Source: Gerris lacustris
Taxonomy: Eukaryota; Arthropoda; Insecta; Hemiptera; Gerridae
Direction of reading: 5' to 3'
Assembly: GCA_951217055.1 (NCBI GenBank)
Contig: OX578276.1
Coordinates: forward strand, 149,849,388-149,913,387
DNA length: 64,000 nucleotides
The notes beneath the pieces were generated by a model. It made no database searches. It was given only the letters and a program-made list of their open reading frames with translations, and was not told the origin of the DNA. The translations under genes were made by a program, and so were the position numbers. This document shows, piece by piece, positions 50,228 to 64,000 of this stretch (position 1 is its first letter; each line of letters opens with the position of its first letter).

Positions 50228-53200
50228 TTAAGGTTATTACAGCCTAAAGTAACCTTCAAAAATATGATTTTCGTAGATAAAAAATGTTCAAATTTATTTT
50301 TTTGAAAAAATTCTTTTAGATTCCTCATTCTGTTTTCATATTAAGTTTACATACCGATTTTTATGGAAATCGGTTTATTTTTGGGGAAAATGGATTTCAA
50401 AAGCATAAATATTTGACCTAAAAATTTGACCGGAATTTTCTCTCGACAACACCCAGCATATTATATATCGTTGGAAAATATAGATTTTTCTGAGCAATAA
50501 ACCGTTGAGACAGCGTAGATACGACAAATACACTTCATGATATGGGCGTTTAAAAAAGTAGGTTTTTGGAAGAATTGTAACTTTCCTTCAATTATCTGGA
50601 AAACTAAAGGTCGTGGAAAAAATATGATATTTAGTTTTTTTGTTAGAAAAAAATAGTTTGACCACCGTGCAAAATTTCAAGTCGATTATAAAAAGTTTAA
50701 TTTTTTCCAATTTTCGAGCCAAGGTTTTCACCCGTGAAATATCACCGGAAAATCGAACTTTTCAGATCCGGATAAAATATACGTCATTTTGTAGAGCTCG
50801 AAAAGGCTATCAAGAAAAAGATATTTTAATTTAAAAAAAAAAATTATACTCTCCTTAAAGCCCAAAAACACGTTATTTTTCTAGAAAATGCACGAAATCG
50901 TCGATTTCCGGGAGAACCGTTGGTCGTACGAGAAAAAGTCATAGGACCAAAGTTGTAGATAATTCAAAAAGAGGAATAGTAGAGACTATTAGTTTTTCGA
51001 TACGACTTACCGTTTAGCCTCAATACGCCGTCAAAGCCTCTTAAAAGGCAAGTCGGCCATTTTTAATTTTTTTAAAGAGGTAAAAATTAAAAATGTTAAA
51101 TTTTCAACATTTGTTCGTCAATTACAGTATAAAAGCTACCAGAGTGTTAAATTTCAAGTTATTTGCTCGATCGGAAGTAAGTAAAAACCGCTATAGTACA
51201 TAACAACGTTTTTGACCCCGGCAAAAAAGGCTTCAAAATACCGTAAAAAACGGGTTTTTTCCATTTTAGAGTGGGAAGGAAAGGTAAAAGTAAACTTTTT
51301 GCATTTTTTACGGTGCACAATAGGGACCTTCTGGTTACAAAGCAAAAAACCCCAAAGCTCTAGCTCTTGTAGTTCAACCCAAACATTTTGGCTATGTATT
51401 ATCGCACATGCGGCTGTATAGTATAGAGACTCTCAGGAGACCTAAAAATATCAAAATCGTCAATTTCCGGGAGAACCGTTGGTCGTACGAGAAAAAGTAA
51501 TAGGACCAAAGTTGTAGATAATTCAAAAAGAGGAATAGTAGAGACTATTTGTTTTTCGATACGACTTACCTTAAGGTTATTACAGCCTAAAGTAACCTTC
51601 AAAAATATGATTTTCGTAGATAAAAAATGTTCAAATTTATTTTTTTGAAAAAATTCTTTTAGATTCCTCATTCTGTTTTCATATTAAGTTTACATACCGA
51701 TTTTTATGGAAATCGGTTTATTTTTGGGGAAAATGGATTTCAAAAGCATAAATATTTGACCTAAAAATTTGACCGGAATTTTCTCTCGACAACACCCAGC
51801 ATATTATATATCGTTGGAAAATATAGATTTTTCTGAGCAATAAACCGTTGAGACAGCGTAGATACGACAAATACACTTCATGATATGGGCGTTTAAAAAA
51901 GTAGGTTTTTGGAAGAATTGTAACTTTCCTTCAATTATCTGGAAAACTAAAGGTCGTGGAAAAAATATGATATTTAGTTTTTTTGTTAGAAAAAAATAGT
52001 TTGACCACCGTGCAAAATTTCAAGTCGATTATAAAAAGTTTAATTTTTTCCAATTTTCGAGCCAAGGTTTTCACCCGTGAAATATCACCGGAAAATCGAA
52101 CTTTTCAGATCCGGATAAAATATACGTCATTTTGTAGAGCTCGAAAAGGCTATCAAGAAAAAGATATTTTAATTTAAAAAAAAAAATTATACTCTCCTTA
52201 AAGCCCAAAAACACGTTATTTTTCTAGAAAATGCACGAAATCGTCGATTTCCGGGAGAACCGTTGGTCGTACGAGAAAAAGTCATAGGACCAAAGTTGTA
52301 GATAATTCAAAAAGAGGAATAGTAGAGACTATTAGTTTTTCGATACGACTTACCGTTTAGCCTCAATACGCCGTCAAAGCCTCTTAAAAGGCAAGTCGGC
52401 CATTTTTAATTTTTTTAAAGAGGTAAAAATTAAAAATGTTAAATTTTCAACATTTGTTCGTCAATTACAGTATAAAAGCTACCAGAGTGTTAAATTTCAA
52501 GTTATTTGCTCGATCGGAAGTAAGTAAAAACCGCTATAGTACATAACAACGTTTTTGACCCCGGCAAAAAAGGCTTCAAAATACCGTAAAAAACGGGTTT
52601 TTTCCATTTTAGAGTGGGAAGGAAAGGTAAAAGTAAACTTTTTGCATTTTTTACGGTGCACAATAGGGACCTTCTGGTTACAAAGCAAAAAACCCCAAAG
52701 CTCTAGCTCTTGTAGTTCAACCCAAACATTTTGGCTATGTATTATCGCACATGCGGCTGTATAGTATAGAGACTCTCAGGAGACCTAAAAATATCAAAAT
52801 CGTCAATTTCCGGGAGAACCGTTGGTCGTACGAGAAAAAGTAATAGGACCAAAGTTGTAGATAATTCAAAAAGAGGAATAGTAGAGACTATTTGTTTTTC
52901 GATACGACTTACCTTAAGGTTATTACAGCCTAAAGTAACCTTCAAAAATATGATTTTCGTAGATAAAAAATGTTCAAATTTATTTTTTTGAAAAAATTCT
53001 TTTAGATTCCTCATTCTGTTTTCATATTAAGTTTACATACCGATTTTTATGGAAATCGGTTTATTTTTGGGGAAAATGGATTTCAAAAGCATAAATATTT
53101 GACCTAAAAATTTGACCGGAATTTTCTCTCGACAACACCCAGCATATTATATATCGTTGGAAAATATAGATTTTTCTGAGCAATAAACCGTTGAGACAGC

Positions 53201-56200
53201 GTAGATACGACAAATACACTTCATGATATGGGCGTTTAAAAAAGTAGGTTTTTGGAAGAATTGTAACTTTCCTTCAATTATCTGGAAAACTAAAGGTCGT
53301 GGAAAAAATATGATATTTAGTTTTTTTGTTAGAAAAAAATAGTTTGACCACCGTGCAAAATTTCAAGTCGATTATAAAAAGTTTAATTTTTTCCAATTTT
53401 CGAGCCAAGGTTTTCACCCGTGAAATATCACCGGAAAATCGAACTTTTCAGATCCGGATAAAATATACGTCATTTTGTAGAGCTCGAAAAGGCTATCAAG
53501 AAAAAGATATTTTAATTTAAAAAAAAAAATTATACTCTCCTTAAAGCCCAAAAACACGTTATTTTTCTAGAAAATGCACGAAATCGTCGATTTCCGGGAG
53601 AACCGTTGGTCGTACGAGAAAAAGTCATAGGACCAAAGTTGTAGATAATTCAAAAAGAGGAATAGTAGAGACTATTAGTTTTTCGATACGACTTACCGTT
53701 TAGCCTCAATACGCCGTCAAAGCCTCTTAAAAGGCAAGTCGGCCATTTTTAATTTTTTTAAAGAGGTAAAAATTAAAAATGTTAAATTTTCAACATTTGT
53801 TCGTCAATTACAGTATAAAAGCTACCAGAGTGTTAAATTTCAAGTTATTTGCTCGATCGGAAGTAAGTAAAAACCGCTATAGTACATAACAACGTTTTTG
53901 ACCCCGGCAAAAAAGGCTTCAAAATACCGTAAAAAACGGGTTTTTTCCATTTTAGAGTGGGAAGGAAAGGTAAAAGTAAACTTTTTGCATTTTTTACGGT
54001 GCACAATAGGGACCTTCTGGTTACAAAGCAAAAAACCCCAAAGCTCTAGCTCTTGTAGTTCAACCCAAACATTTTGGCTATGTATTATCGCACATGCGGC
54101 TGTATAGTATAGAGACTCTCAGGAGACCTAAAAATATCAAAATCGTCAATTTCCGGGAGAACCGTTGGTCGTACGAGAAAAAGTAATAGGACCAAAGTTG
54201 TAGATAATTCAAAAAGAGGAATAGTAGAGACTATTTGTTTTTCGATACGACTTACCTTAAGGTTATTACAGCCTAAAGTAACCTTCAAAAATATGATTTT
54301 CGTAGATAAAAAATGTTCAAATTTATTTTTTTGAAAAAATTCTTTTAGATTCCTCATTCTGTTTTCATATTAAGTTTACATACCGATTTTTATGGAAATC
54401 GGTTTATTTTTGGGGAAAATGGATTTCAAAAGCATAAATATTTGACCTAAAAATTTGACCGGAATTTTCTCTCGACAACACCCAGCATATTATATATCGT
54501 TGGAAAATATAGATTTTTCTGAGCAATAAACCGTTGAGACAGCGTAGATACGACAAATACACTTCATGATATGGGCGTTTAAAAAAGTAGGTTTTTGGAA
54601 GAATTGTAACTTTCCTTCAATTATCTGGAAAACTAAAGGTCGTGGAAAAAATATGATATTTAGTTTTTTTGTTAGAAAAAAATAGTTTGACCACCGTGCA
54701 AAATTTCAAGTCGATTATAAAAAGTTTAATTTTTTCCAATTTTCGAGCCAAGGTTTTCACCCGTGAAATATCACCGGAAAATCGAACTTTTCAGATCCGG
54801 ATAAAATATACGTCATTTTGTAGAGCTCGAAAAGGCTATCAAGAAAAAGATATTTTAATTTAAAAAAAAAAATTATACTCTCCTTAAAGCCCAAAAACAC
54901 GTTATTTTTCTAGAAAATGCACGAAATCGTCGATTTCCGGGAGAACCGTTGGTCGTACGAGAAAAAGTCATAGGACCAAAGTTGTAGATAATTCAAAAAG
55001 AGGAATAGTAGAGACTATTAGTTTTTCGATACGACTTACCGTTTAGCCTCAATACGCCGTCAAAGCCTCTTAAAAGGCAAGTCGGCCATTTTTAATTTTT
55101 TTAAAGAGGTAAAAATTAAAAATGTTAAATTTTCAACATTTGTTCGTCAATTACAGTATAAAAGCTACCAGAGTGTTAAATTTCAAGTTATTTGCTCGAT
55201 CGGAAGTAAGTAAAAACCGCTATAGTACATAACAACGTTTTTGACCCCGGCAAAAAAGGCTTCAAAATACCGTAAAAAACGGGTTTTTTCCATTTTAGAG
55301 TGGGAAGGAAAGGTAAAAGTAAACTTTTTGCATTTTTTACGGTGCACAATAGGGACCTTCTGGTTACAAAGCAAAAAACCCCAAAGCTCTAGCTCTTGTA
55401 GTTCAACCCAAACATTTTGGCTATGTATTATCGCACATGCGGCTGTATAGTATAGAGACTCTCAGGAGACCTAAAAATATCAAAATCGTCAATTTCCGGG
55501 AGAACCGTTGGTCGTACGAGAAAAAGTAATAGGACCAAAGTTGTAGATAATTCAAAAAGAGGAATAGTAGAGACTATTTGTTTTTCGATACGACTTACCT
55601 TAAGGTTATTACAGCCTAAAGTAACCTTCAAAAATATGATTTTCGTAGATAAAAAATGTTCAAATTTATTTTTTTGAAAAAATTCTTTTAGATTCCTCAT
55701 TCTGTTTTCATATTAAGTTTACATACCGATTTTTATGGAAATCGGTTTATTTTTGGGGAAAATGGATTTCAAAAGCATAAATATTTGACCTAAAAATTTG
55801 ACCGGAATTTTCTCTCGACAACACCCAGCATATTATATATCGTTGGAAAATATAGATTTTTCTGAGCAATAAACCGTTGAGACAGCGTAGATACGACAAA
55901 TACACTTCATGATATGGGCGTTTAAAAAAGTAGGTTTTTGGAAGAATTGTAACTTTCCTTCAATTATCTGGAAAACTAAAGGTCGTGGAAAAAATATGAT
56001 ATTTAGTTTTTTTGTTAGAAAAAAATAGTTTGACCACCGTGCAAAATTTCAAGTCGATTATAAAAAGTTTAATTTTTTCCAATTTTCGAGCCAAGGTTTT
56101 CACCCGTGAAATATCACCGGAAAATCGAACTTTTCAGATCCGGATAAAATATACGTCATTTTGTAGAGCTCGAAAAGGCTATCAAGAAAAAGATATTTTA

Positions 56201-58285
56201 ATTTAAAAAAAAAAATTATACTCTCCTTAAAGCCCAAAAACACGTTATTTTTCTAGAAAATGCACGAAATCGTCGATTTCCGGGAGAACCGTTGGTCGTA
56301 CGAGAAAAAGTCATAGGACCAAAGTTGTAGATAATTCAAAAAGAGGAATAGTAGAGACTATTAGTTTTTCGATACGACTTACCGTTTAGCCTCAATACGC
56401 CGTCAAAGCCTCTTAAAAGGCAAGTCGGCCATTTTTAATTTTTTTAAAGAGGTAAAAATTAAAAATGTTAAATTTTCAACATTTGTTCGTCAATTACAGT
56501 ATAAAAGCTACCAGAGTGTTAAATTTCAAGTTATTTGCTCGATCGGAAGTAAGTAAAAACCGCTATAGTACATAACAACGTTTTTGACCCCGGCAAAAAA
56601 GGCTTCAAAATACCGTAAAAAACGGGTTTTTTCCATTTTAGAGTGGGAAGGAAAGGTAAAAGTAAACTTTTTGCATTTTTTACGGTGCACAATAGGGACC
56701 TTCTGGTTACAAAGCAAAAAACCCCAAAGCTCTAGCTCTTGTAGTTCAACCCAAACATTTTGGCTATGTATTATCGCACATGCGGCTGTATAGTATAGAG
56801 ACTCTCAGGAGACCTAAAAATATCAAAATCGTCAATTTCCGGGAGAACCGTTGGTCGTACGAGAAAAAGTAATAGGACCAAAGTTGTAGATAATTCAAAA
56901 AGAGGAATAGTAGAGACTATTTGTTTTTCGATACGACTTACCTTAAGGTTATTACAACCTAAAGTAACCTTCAAAAATATGATTTTCGTAGATAAAAAAT
57001 GTTCAAATTTATTTTTTTGAAAAAATTCTTTTAGATTCCTCATTCTGTTTTCATATTAAGTTTACATACCGATTTTTATGGAAATCGGTTTATTTTTGGG
57101 GAAAATGGATTTCAAAAGCATAAATATTTGACCTAAAAATTTGACCGGAATTTTCTCTCGACAACACCCAGCATATTATATATCGTTGGAAAATATAGAT
57201 TTTTCTGAGCAATAAACCGTTGAGACAGCGTAGATACGACAAATACACTTCATGATATGGGCGTTTAAAAAAGTAGGTTTTTGGAAGAATTGTAACTTTC
57301 CTTCAATTATCTGGAAAACTAAAGGTCGTGGAAAAAATATGATATTTAGTTTTTTTGTTAGAAAAAAATAGTTTGACCACCGTGCAAAATTTCAAGTCGA
57401 TTATAAAAAGTTTAATTTTTTCCAATTTTCGAGCCAAGGTTTTCACCCGTGAAATATCACCGGAAAATCGAACTTTTCAGATCCGGATAAAATATACGTC
57501 ATTTTGTAGAGCTCGAAAAGGCTATCAAGAAAAAGATATTTTAATTTAAAAAAAAAAATTATACTCTCCTTAAAGCCCAAAAACACGTTATTTTTCTAGA
57601 AAATGCACGAAATCGTCGATTTCCGGGAGAACCGTTGGTCGTACGAGAAAAAGTCATAGGACCAAAGTTGTAGATAATTCAAAAAGAGGAATAGTAGAGA
57701 CTATTAGTTTTTCGATACGACTTACCGTTTAGCCTCAATACGCCGTCAAAGCCTCTTAAAAGGCAAGTCGGCCATTTTTAATTTTTTTAAAGAGGTAAAA
57801 ATTAAAAATGTTAAATTTTCAACATTTGTTCGTCAATTACAGTATAAAAGCTACCAGAGTGTTAAATTTCAAGTTATTTGCTCGATCGGAAGTAAGTAAA
57901 AACCGCTATAGTACATAACAACGTTTTTGACCCCGGCAAAAAAGGCTTCAAAATACCGTAAAAAACGGGTTTTTTCCATTTTAGAGTGGGAAGGAAAGGT
58001 AAAAGTAAACTTTTTGCATTTTTTACGGTGCACAATAGGGACCTTCTGGTTACAAAGCAAAAAACCCCAAAGCTCTAGCTCTTGTAGTTCAACCCAAACA
58101 TTTTGGCTATGTATTATCGCACATGCGGCTGTATAGTATAGAGACTCTCAGGAGACCTAAAAATATCAAAATCGTCAATTTCCGGGAGAACCGTTGGTCG
58201 TACGAGAAAAAGTAATAGGACCAAAGTTGTAGATAATTCAAAAAGAGGAATAGTAGAGACTATTTGTTTTTCGATACGACTTACC
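50228..58285. repeat. Run of six long (1343-bp) units
   Basis: Complete units start at 50228, 51571, 52914, 54257, 55600 and 56943. The marker is G in the first five and A in the sixth (56957). Confidence 0.95.
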
Positions 58286-59069
58286 TTAAGGTTATTACAA
58301 CCTAAAGTAACCTTCAAAAATATGATTTTCGTAGATAAAAAATGTTCAAATTTATTTTTTTGAAAAAATTCTTTTAGATTCCTCATTCTGTTTTCATATT
58401 AAGTTTACATACCGATTTTTATGGAAATCGGTTTATTTTTGGGGAAAATGGATTTCAAAAGCATAAATATTTGACCTAAAAATTTGACCGGAATTTTCTC
58501 TCGACAACACCCAGCATATTATATATCGTTGGAAAATATAGATTTTTCTGAGCAATAAACCGTTGAGACAGCGTAGATACGACAAATACACTTCATGATA
58601 TGGGCGTTTAAAAAAGTAGGTTTTTGGAAGAATTGTAACTTTCCTTCAATTATCTGGAAAACTAAAGGTCGTGGAAAAAATATGATATTTAGTTTTTTTG
58701 TTAGAAAAAAATAGTTTGACCACCGTGCAAAATTTCAAGTCGATTATAAAAAGTTTAATTTTTTCCAATTTTCGAGCCAAGGTTTTCACCCGTGAAATAT
58801 CACCGGAAAATCGAACTTTTCAGATCCGGATAAAATATACGTCATTTTGTAGAGCTCGAAAAGGCTATCAAGAAAAAGATATTTTAATTTAAAAAAAAAA
58901 ATTATACTCTCCTTAAAGCCCAAAAACACGTTATTTTTCTAGAAAATGCACGAAATCGTCGATTTCCGGGAGAACCGTTGGTCGTACGAGAAAAAGTCAT
59001 AGGACCAAAGTTGTAGATAATTCAAAAAGAGGAATAGTAGAGACTATTTGTTTTTCGATACGACTTACC
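58286..59069. repeat. Short (784-bp) unit 5
   Basis: B plus one chimeric A/A' with the same diagnostic bases as in array 1. The marker is A both at its start (58300) and after its junction (59084). Confidence 0.95.
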
Positions 59070-59853
59070 TTAAGGTTATTACAACCTAAAGTAACCTTCA
59101 AAAATATGATTTTCGTAGATAAAAAATGTTCAAATTTATTTTTTTGAAAAAATTCTTTTAGATTCCTCATTCTGTTTTCATATTAAGTTTACATACCGAT
59201 TTTTATGGAAATCGGTTTATTTTTGGGGAAAATGGATTTCAAAAGCATAAATATTTGACCTAAAAATTTGACCGGAATTTTCTCTCGACAACACCCAGCA
59301 TATTATATATCGTTGGAAAATATAGATTTTTCTGAGCAATAAACCGTTGAGACAGCGTAGATACGACAAATACACTTCATGATATGGGCGTTTAAAAAAG
59401 TAGGTTTTTGGAAGAATTGTAACTTTCCTTCAATTATCTGGAAAACTAAAGGTCGTGGAAAAAATATGATATTTAGTTTTTTTGTTAGAAAAAAATAGTT
59501 TGACCACCGTGCAAAATTTCAAGTCGATTATAAAAAGTTTAATTTTTTCCAATTTTCGAGCCAAGGTTTTCACCCGTGAAATATCACCGGAAAATCGAAC
59601 TTTTCAGATCCGGATAAAATATACGTCATTTTGTAGAGCTCGAAAAGGCTATCAAGAAAAAGATATTTTAATTTAAAAAAAAAAATTATACTCTCCTTAA
59701 AGCCCAAAAACACGTTATTTTTCTAGAAAATGCACGAAATCGTCGATTTCCGGGAGAACCGTTGGTCGTACGAGAAAAAGTCATAGGACCAAAGTTGTAG
59801 ATAATTCAAAAAGAGGAATAGTAGAGACTATTTGTTTTTCGATACGACTTACC
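59070..59853. repeat. Short (784-bp) unit 6
   Basis: Tandem to short unit 5, with an identical junction; the following marker (59868) is A. Confidence 0.95.
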
Positions 59854-61196
59854 TTAAGGTTATTACAACCTAAAGTAACCTTCAAAAATATGATTTTCGT
59901 AGATAAAAAATGTTCAAATTTATTTTTTTGAAAAAATTCTTTTAGATTCCTCATTCTGTTTTCATATTAAGTTTACATACCGATTTTTATGGAAATCGGT
60001 TTATTTTTGGGGAAAATGGATTTCAAAAGCATAAATATTTGACCTAAAAATTTGACCGGAATTTTCTCTCGACAACACCCAGCATATTATATATCGTTGG
60101 AAAATATAGATTTTTCTGAGCAATAAACCGTTGAGACAGCGTAGATACGACAAATACACTTCATGATATGGGCGTTTAAAAAAGTAGGTTTTTGGAAGAA
60201 TTGTAACTTTCCTTCAATTATCTGGAAAACTAAAGGTCGTGGAAAAAATATGATATTTAGTTTTTTTGTTAGAAAAAAATAGTTTGACCACCGTGCAAAA
60301 TTTCAAGTCGATTATAAAAAGTTTAATTTTTTCCAATTTTCGAGCCAAGGTTTTCACCCGTGAAATATCACCGGAAAATCGAACTTTTCAGATCCGGATA
60401 AAATATACGTCATTTTGTAGAGCTCGAAAAGGCTATCAAGAAAAAGATATTTTAATTTAAAAAAAAAAATTATACTCTCCTTAAAGCCCAAAAACACGTT
60501 ATTTTTCTAGAAAATGCACGAAATCGTCGATTTCCGGGAGAACCGTTGGTCGTACGAGAAAAAGTCATAGGACCAAAGTTGTAGATAATTCAAAAAGAGG
60601 AATAGTAGAGACTATTAGTTTTTCGATACGACTTACCGTTTAGCCTCAATACGCCGTCAAAGCCTCTTAAAAGGCAAGTCGGCCATTTTTAATTTTTTTA
60701 AAGAGGTAAAAATTAAAAATGTTAAATTTTCAACATTTGTTCGTCAATTACAGTATAAAAGCTACCAGAGTGTTAAATTTCAAGTTATTTGCTCGATCGG
60801 AAGTAAGTAAAAACCGCTATAGTACATAACAACGTTTTTGACCCCGGCAAAAAAGGCTTCAAAATACCGTAAAAAACGGGTTTTTTCCATTTTAGAGTGG
60901 GAAGGAAAGGTAAAAGTAAACTTTTTGCATTTTTTACGGTGCACAATAGGGACCTTCTGGTTACAAAGCAAAAAACCCCAAAGCTCTAGCTCTTGTAGTT
61001 CAACCCAAACATTTTGGCTATGTATTATCGCACATGCGGCTGTATAGTATAGAGACTCTCAGGAGACCTAAAAATATCAAAATCGTCAATTTCCGGGAGA
61101 ACCGTTGGTCGTACGAGAAAAAGTAATAGGACCAAAGTTGTAGATAATTCAAAAAGAGGAATAGTAGAGACTATTTGTTTTTCGATACGACTTACC
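59854..61196. repeat. Long unit between short units 6 and 7
   Basis: A complete B+A+A' unit with A at the marker site (59868). Confidence 0.95.
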
Positions 61197-61980
61197 TTAA
61201 GGTTATTACAACCTAAAGTAACCTTCAAAAATATGATTTTCGTAGATAAAAAATGTTCAAATTTATTTTTTTGAAAAAATTCTTTTAGATTCCTCATTCT
61301 GTTTTCATATTAAGTTTACATACCGATTTTTATGGAAATCGGTTTATTTTTGGGGAAAATGGATTTCAAAAGCATAAATATTTGACCTAAAAATTTGACC
61401 GGAATTTTCTCTCGACAACACCCAGCATATTATATATCGTTGGAAAATATAGATTTTTCTGAGCAATAAACCGTTGAGACAGCGTAGATACGACAAATAC
61501 ACTTCATGATATGGGCGTTTAAAAAAGTAGGTTTTTGGAAGAATTGTAACTTTCCTTCAATTATCTGGAAAACTAAAGGTCGTGGAAAAAATATGATATT
61601 TAGTTTTTTTGTTAGAAAAAAATAGTTTGACCACCGTGCAAAATTTCAAGTCGATTATAAAAAGTTTAATTTTTTCCAATTTTCGAGCCAAGGTTTTCAC
61701 CCGTGAAATATCACCGGAAAATCGAACTTTTCAGATCCGGATAAAATATACGTCATTTTGTAGAGCTCGAAAAGGCTATCAAGAAAAAGATATTTTAATT
61801 TAAAAAAAAAAATTATACTCTCCTTAAAGCCCAAAAACACGTTATTTTTCTAGAAAATGCACGAAATCGTCGATTTCCGGGAGAACCGTTGGTCGTACGA
61901 GAAAAAGTCATAGGACCAAAGTTGTAGATAATTCAAAAAGAGGAATAGTAGAGACTATTTGTTTTTCGATACGACTTACC
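61197..61980. repeat. Short (784-bp) unit 7
   Basis: A single short unit flanked by long ones, with the same chimeric junction and A at the following marker (61995). Confidence 0.95.
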
Positions 61981-63323
61981 TTAAGGTTATTACAACCTAA
62001 AGTAACCTTCAAAAATATGATTTTCGTAGATAAAAAATGTTCAAATTTATTTTTTTGAAAAAATTCTTTTAGATTCCTCATTCTGTTTTCATATTAAGTT
62101 TACATACCGATTTTTATGGAAATCGGTTTATTTTTGGGGAAAATGGATTTCAAAAGCATAAATATTTGACCTAAAAATTTGACCGGAATTTTCTCTCGAC
62201 AACACCCAGCATATTATATATCGTTGGAAAATATAGATTTTTCTGAGCAATAAACCGTTGAGACAGCGTAGATACGACAAATACACTTCATGATATGGGC
62301 GTTTAAAAAAGTAGGTTTTTGGAAGAATTGTAACTTTCCTTCAATTATCTGGAAAACTAAAGGTCGTGGAAAAAATATGATATTTAGTTTTTTTGTTAGA
62401 AAAAAATAGTTTGACCACCGTGCAAAATTTCAAGTCGATTATAAAAAGTTTAATTTTTTCCAATTTTCGAGCCAAGGTTTTCACCCGTGAAATATCACCG
62501 GAAAATCGAACTTTTCAGATCCGGATAAAATATACGTCATTTTGTAGAGCTCGAAAAGGCTATCAAGAAAAAGATATTTTAATTTAAAAAAAAAAATTAT
62601 ACTCTCCTTAAAGCCCAAAAACACGTTATTTTTCTAGAAAATGCACGAAATCGTCGATTTCCGGGAGAACCGTTGGTCGTACGAGAAAAAGTCATAGGAC
62701 CAAAGTTGTAGATAATTCAAAAAGAGGAATAGTAGAGACTATTAGTTTTTCGATACGACTTACCGTTTAGCCTCAATACGCCGTCAAAGCCTCTTAAAAG
62801 GCAAGTCGGCCATTTTTAATTTTTTTAAAGAGGTAAAAATTAAAAATGTTAAATTTTCAACATTTGTTCGTCAATTACAGTATAAAAGCTACCAGAGTGT
62901 TAAATTTCAAGTTATTTGCTCGATCGGAAGTAAGTAAAAACCGCTATAGTACATAACAACGTTTTTGACCCCGGCAAAAAAGGCTTCAAAATACCGTAAA
63001 AAACGGGTTTTTTCCATTTTAGAGTGGGAAGGAAAGGTAAAAGTAAACTTTTTGCATTTTTTACGGTGCACAATAGGGACCTTCTGGTTACAAAGCAAAA
63101 AACCCCAAAGCTCTAGCTCTTGTAGTTCAACCCAAACATTTTGGCTATGTATTATCGCACATGCGGCTGTATAGTATAGAGACTCTCAGGAGACCTAAAA
63201 ATATCAAAATCGTCAATTTCCGGGAGAACCGTTGGTCGTACGAGAAAAAGTAATAGGACCAAAGTTGTAGATAATTCAAAAAGAGGAATAGTAGAGACTA
63301 TTTGTTTTTCGATACGACTTACC
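61981..63323. repeat. Last complete long unit
   Basis: A complete B+A+A' unit, marker A at 61995. Confidence 0.95.
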
Positions 63324-64000
63324 TTAAGGTTATTACAACCTAAAGTAACCTTCAAAAATATGATTTTCGTAGATAAAAAATGTTCAAATTTATTTTTTTG
63401 AAAAAATTCTTTTAGATTCCTCATTCTGTTTTCATATTAAGTTTACATACCGATTTTTATGGAAATCGGTTTATTTTTGGGGAAAATGGATTTCAAAAGC
63501 ATAAATATTTGACCTAAAAATTTGACCGGAATTTTCTCTCGACAACACCCAGCATATTATATATCGTTGGAAAATATAGATTTTTCTGAGCAATAAACCG
63601 TTGAGACAGCGTAGATACGACAAATACACTTCATGATATGGGCGTTTAAAAAAGTAGGTTTTTGGAAGAATTGTAACTTTCCTTCAATTATCTGGAAAAC
63701 TAAAGGTCGTGGAAAAAATATGATATTTAGTTTTTTTGTTAGAAAAAAATAGTTTGACCACCGTGCAAAATTTCAAGTCGATTATAAAAAGTTTAATTTT
63801 TTCCAATTTTCGAGCCAAGGTTTTCACCCGTGAAATATCACCGGAAAATCGAACTTTTCAGATCCGGATAAAATATACGTCATTTTGTAGAGCTCGAAAA
63901 GGCTATCAAGAAAAAGATATTTTAATTTAAAAAAAAAAATTATACTCTCCTTAAAGCCCAAAAACACGTTATTTTTCTAGAAAATGCACGAAATCGTCGA
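63324..64000. repeat. Partial unit at right window edge
   Basis: A complete B (63324-63993) and the first 7 bp of the next A or A/A' copy. It cannot be told whether this unit is long or short. Confidence 0.95.

Larger units (their letters stand above)
50114..64000. repeat. Satellite array 2, same 1343/784-bp family, continues past window
   Basis: After the diverged island the main-type units resume in the same orientation and with the same consensus as array 1. Landmarks from 50640 to 63736 give 8 long (1343) and 3 short (784) intervals, summing exactly to 13096 bp. The first five units carry the G allele at the marker site and all later ones carry A. The array is cut by the window end 7 bp after the end of a B module. 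Confidence 0.97.

Noticed and set aside
1..64000. CRISPR array, prokaryotic operon, phage or defence system
   Set aside because: Repeat units are hundreds of bases long without unique spacers, and there are no gene-sized frames, ribosome-binding patterns or recognisable proteins.

Overview
The whole window is non-coding tandem-repeat (satellite) DNA. I find no credible protein-coding gene, rRNA, tRNA, CRISPR array or bacterial operon. The extreme homogeneity over tens of kilobases, AT-richness and absence of gene-sized reading frames point to a eukaryotic heterochromatic (centromeric, pericentromeric or subtelomeric) satellite assembled from long reads. The style of the sequence reminds me of arthropod satellites, but that is a weak impression and a plant or other eukaryote cannot be excluded.

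The main repeat is a 1343-bp unit. It resolves into three parts: module B (670 bp), module A (559 bp) and A' (114 bp), where A' is a second, truncated copy of the first 114 bp of A (111 of 114 positions identical). Recombination between A and A' explains a second unit length of 784 bp (B plus one chimeric A/A'), exactly 559 bp shorter. Array 1 (1-42854) and array 2 (50114-64000, running off the window) together hold 36 complete long units and 7 short units, plus partial units at both window edges and one long unit cut off at 42854. By eye the copies are almost identical. One biallelic site (14 bp after the start of B, G or A) divides them into haplotype blocks, and all seven short-unit junctions are followed by the A allele.

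Between the arrays lies a 7.3-kb island (42855-50113) of older, clearly diverged material: spacer 1 (640 bp), B1, six tandem A copies with no B between them, spacer 2 (834 bp), B2 and two more A copies. The two spacers are homologous, are unrelated to A or B, and sit at the same module border, exactly where A' sits in the main unit. They start with a GC-rich hairpin, carry poly-G tracts, and end in a very AT-rich stretch with a TATATAAG-containing palindrome. The island shows that A can amplify on its own and that A and B were once joined through a spacer. The homogeneous 1343-bp unit is most simply a derived form in which a truncated A was fused directly to B and then amplified.

The most interesting content is therefore the evolutionary record of a two-module satellite: module definition, a recurrent or spreading deletion junction, haplotype blocks, mosaic A copies, and a preserved ancestral island with abrupt homogenisation boundaries. 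Potential structural signals are a 14-bp perfect dyad in every A module and an 8-bp dyad in every B module.
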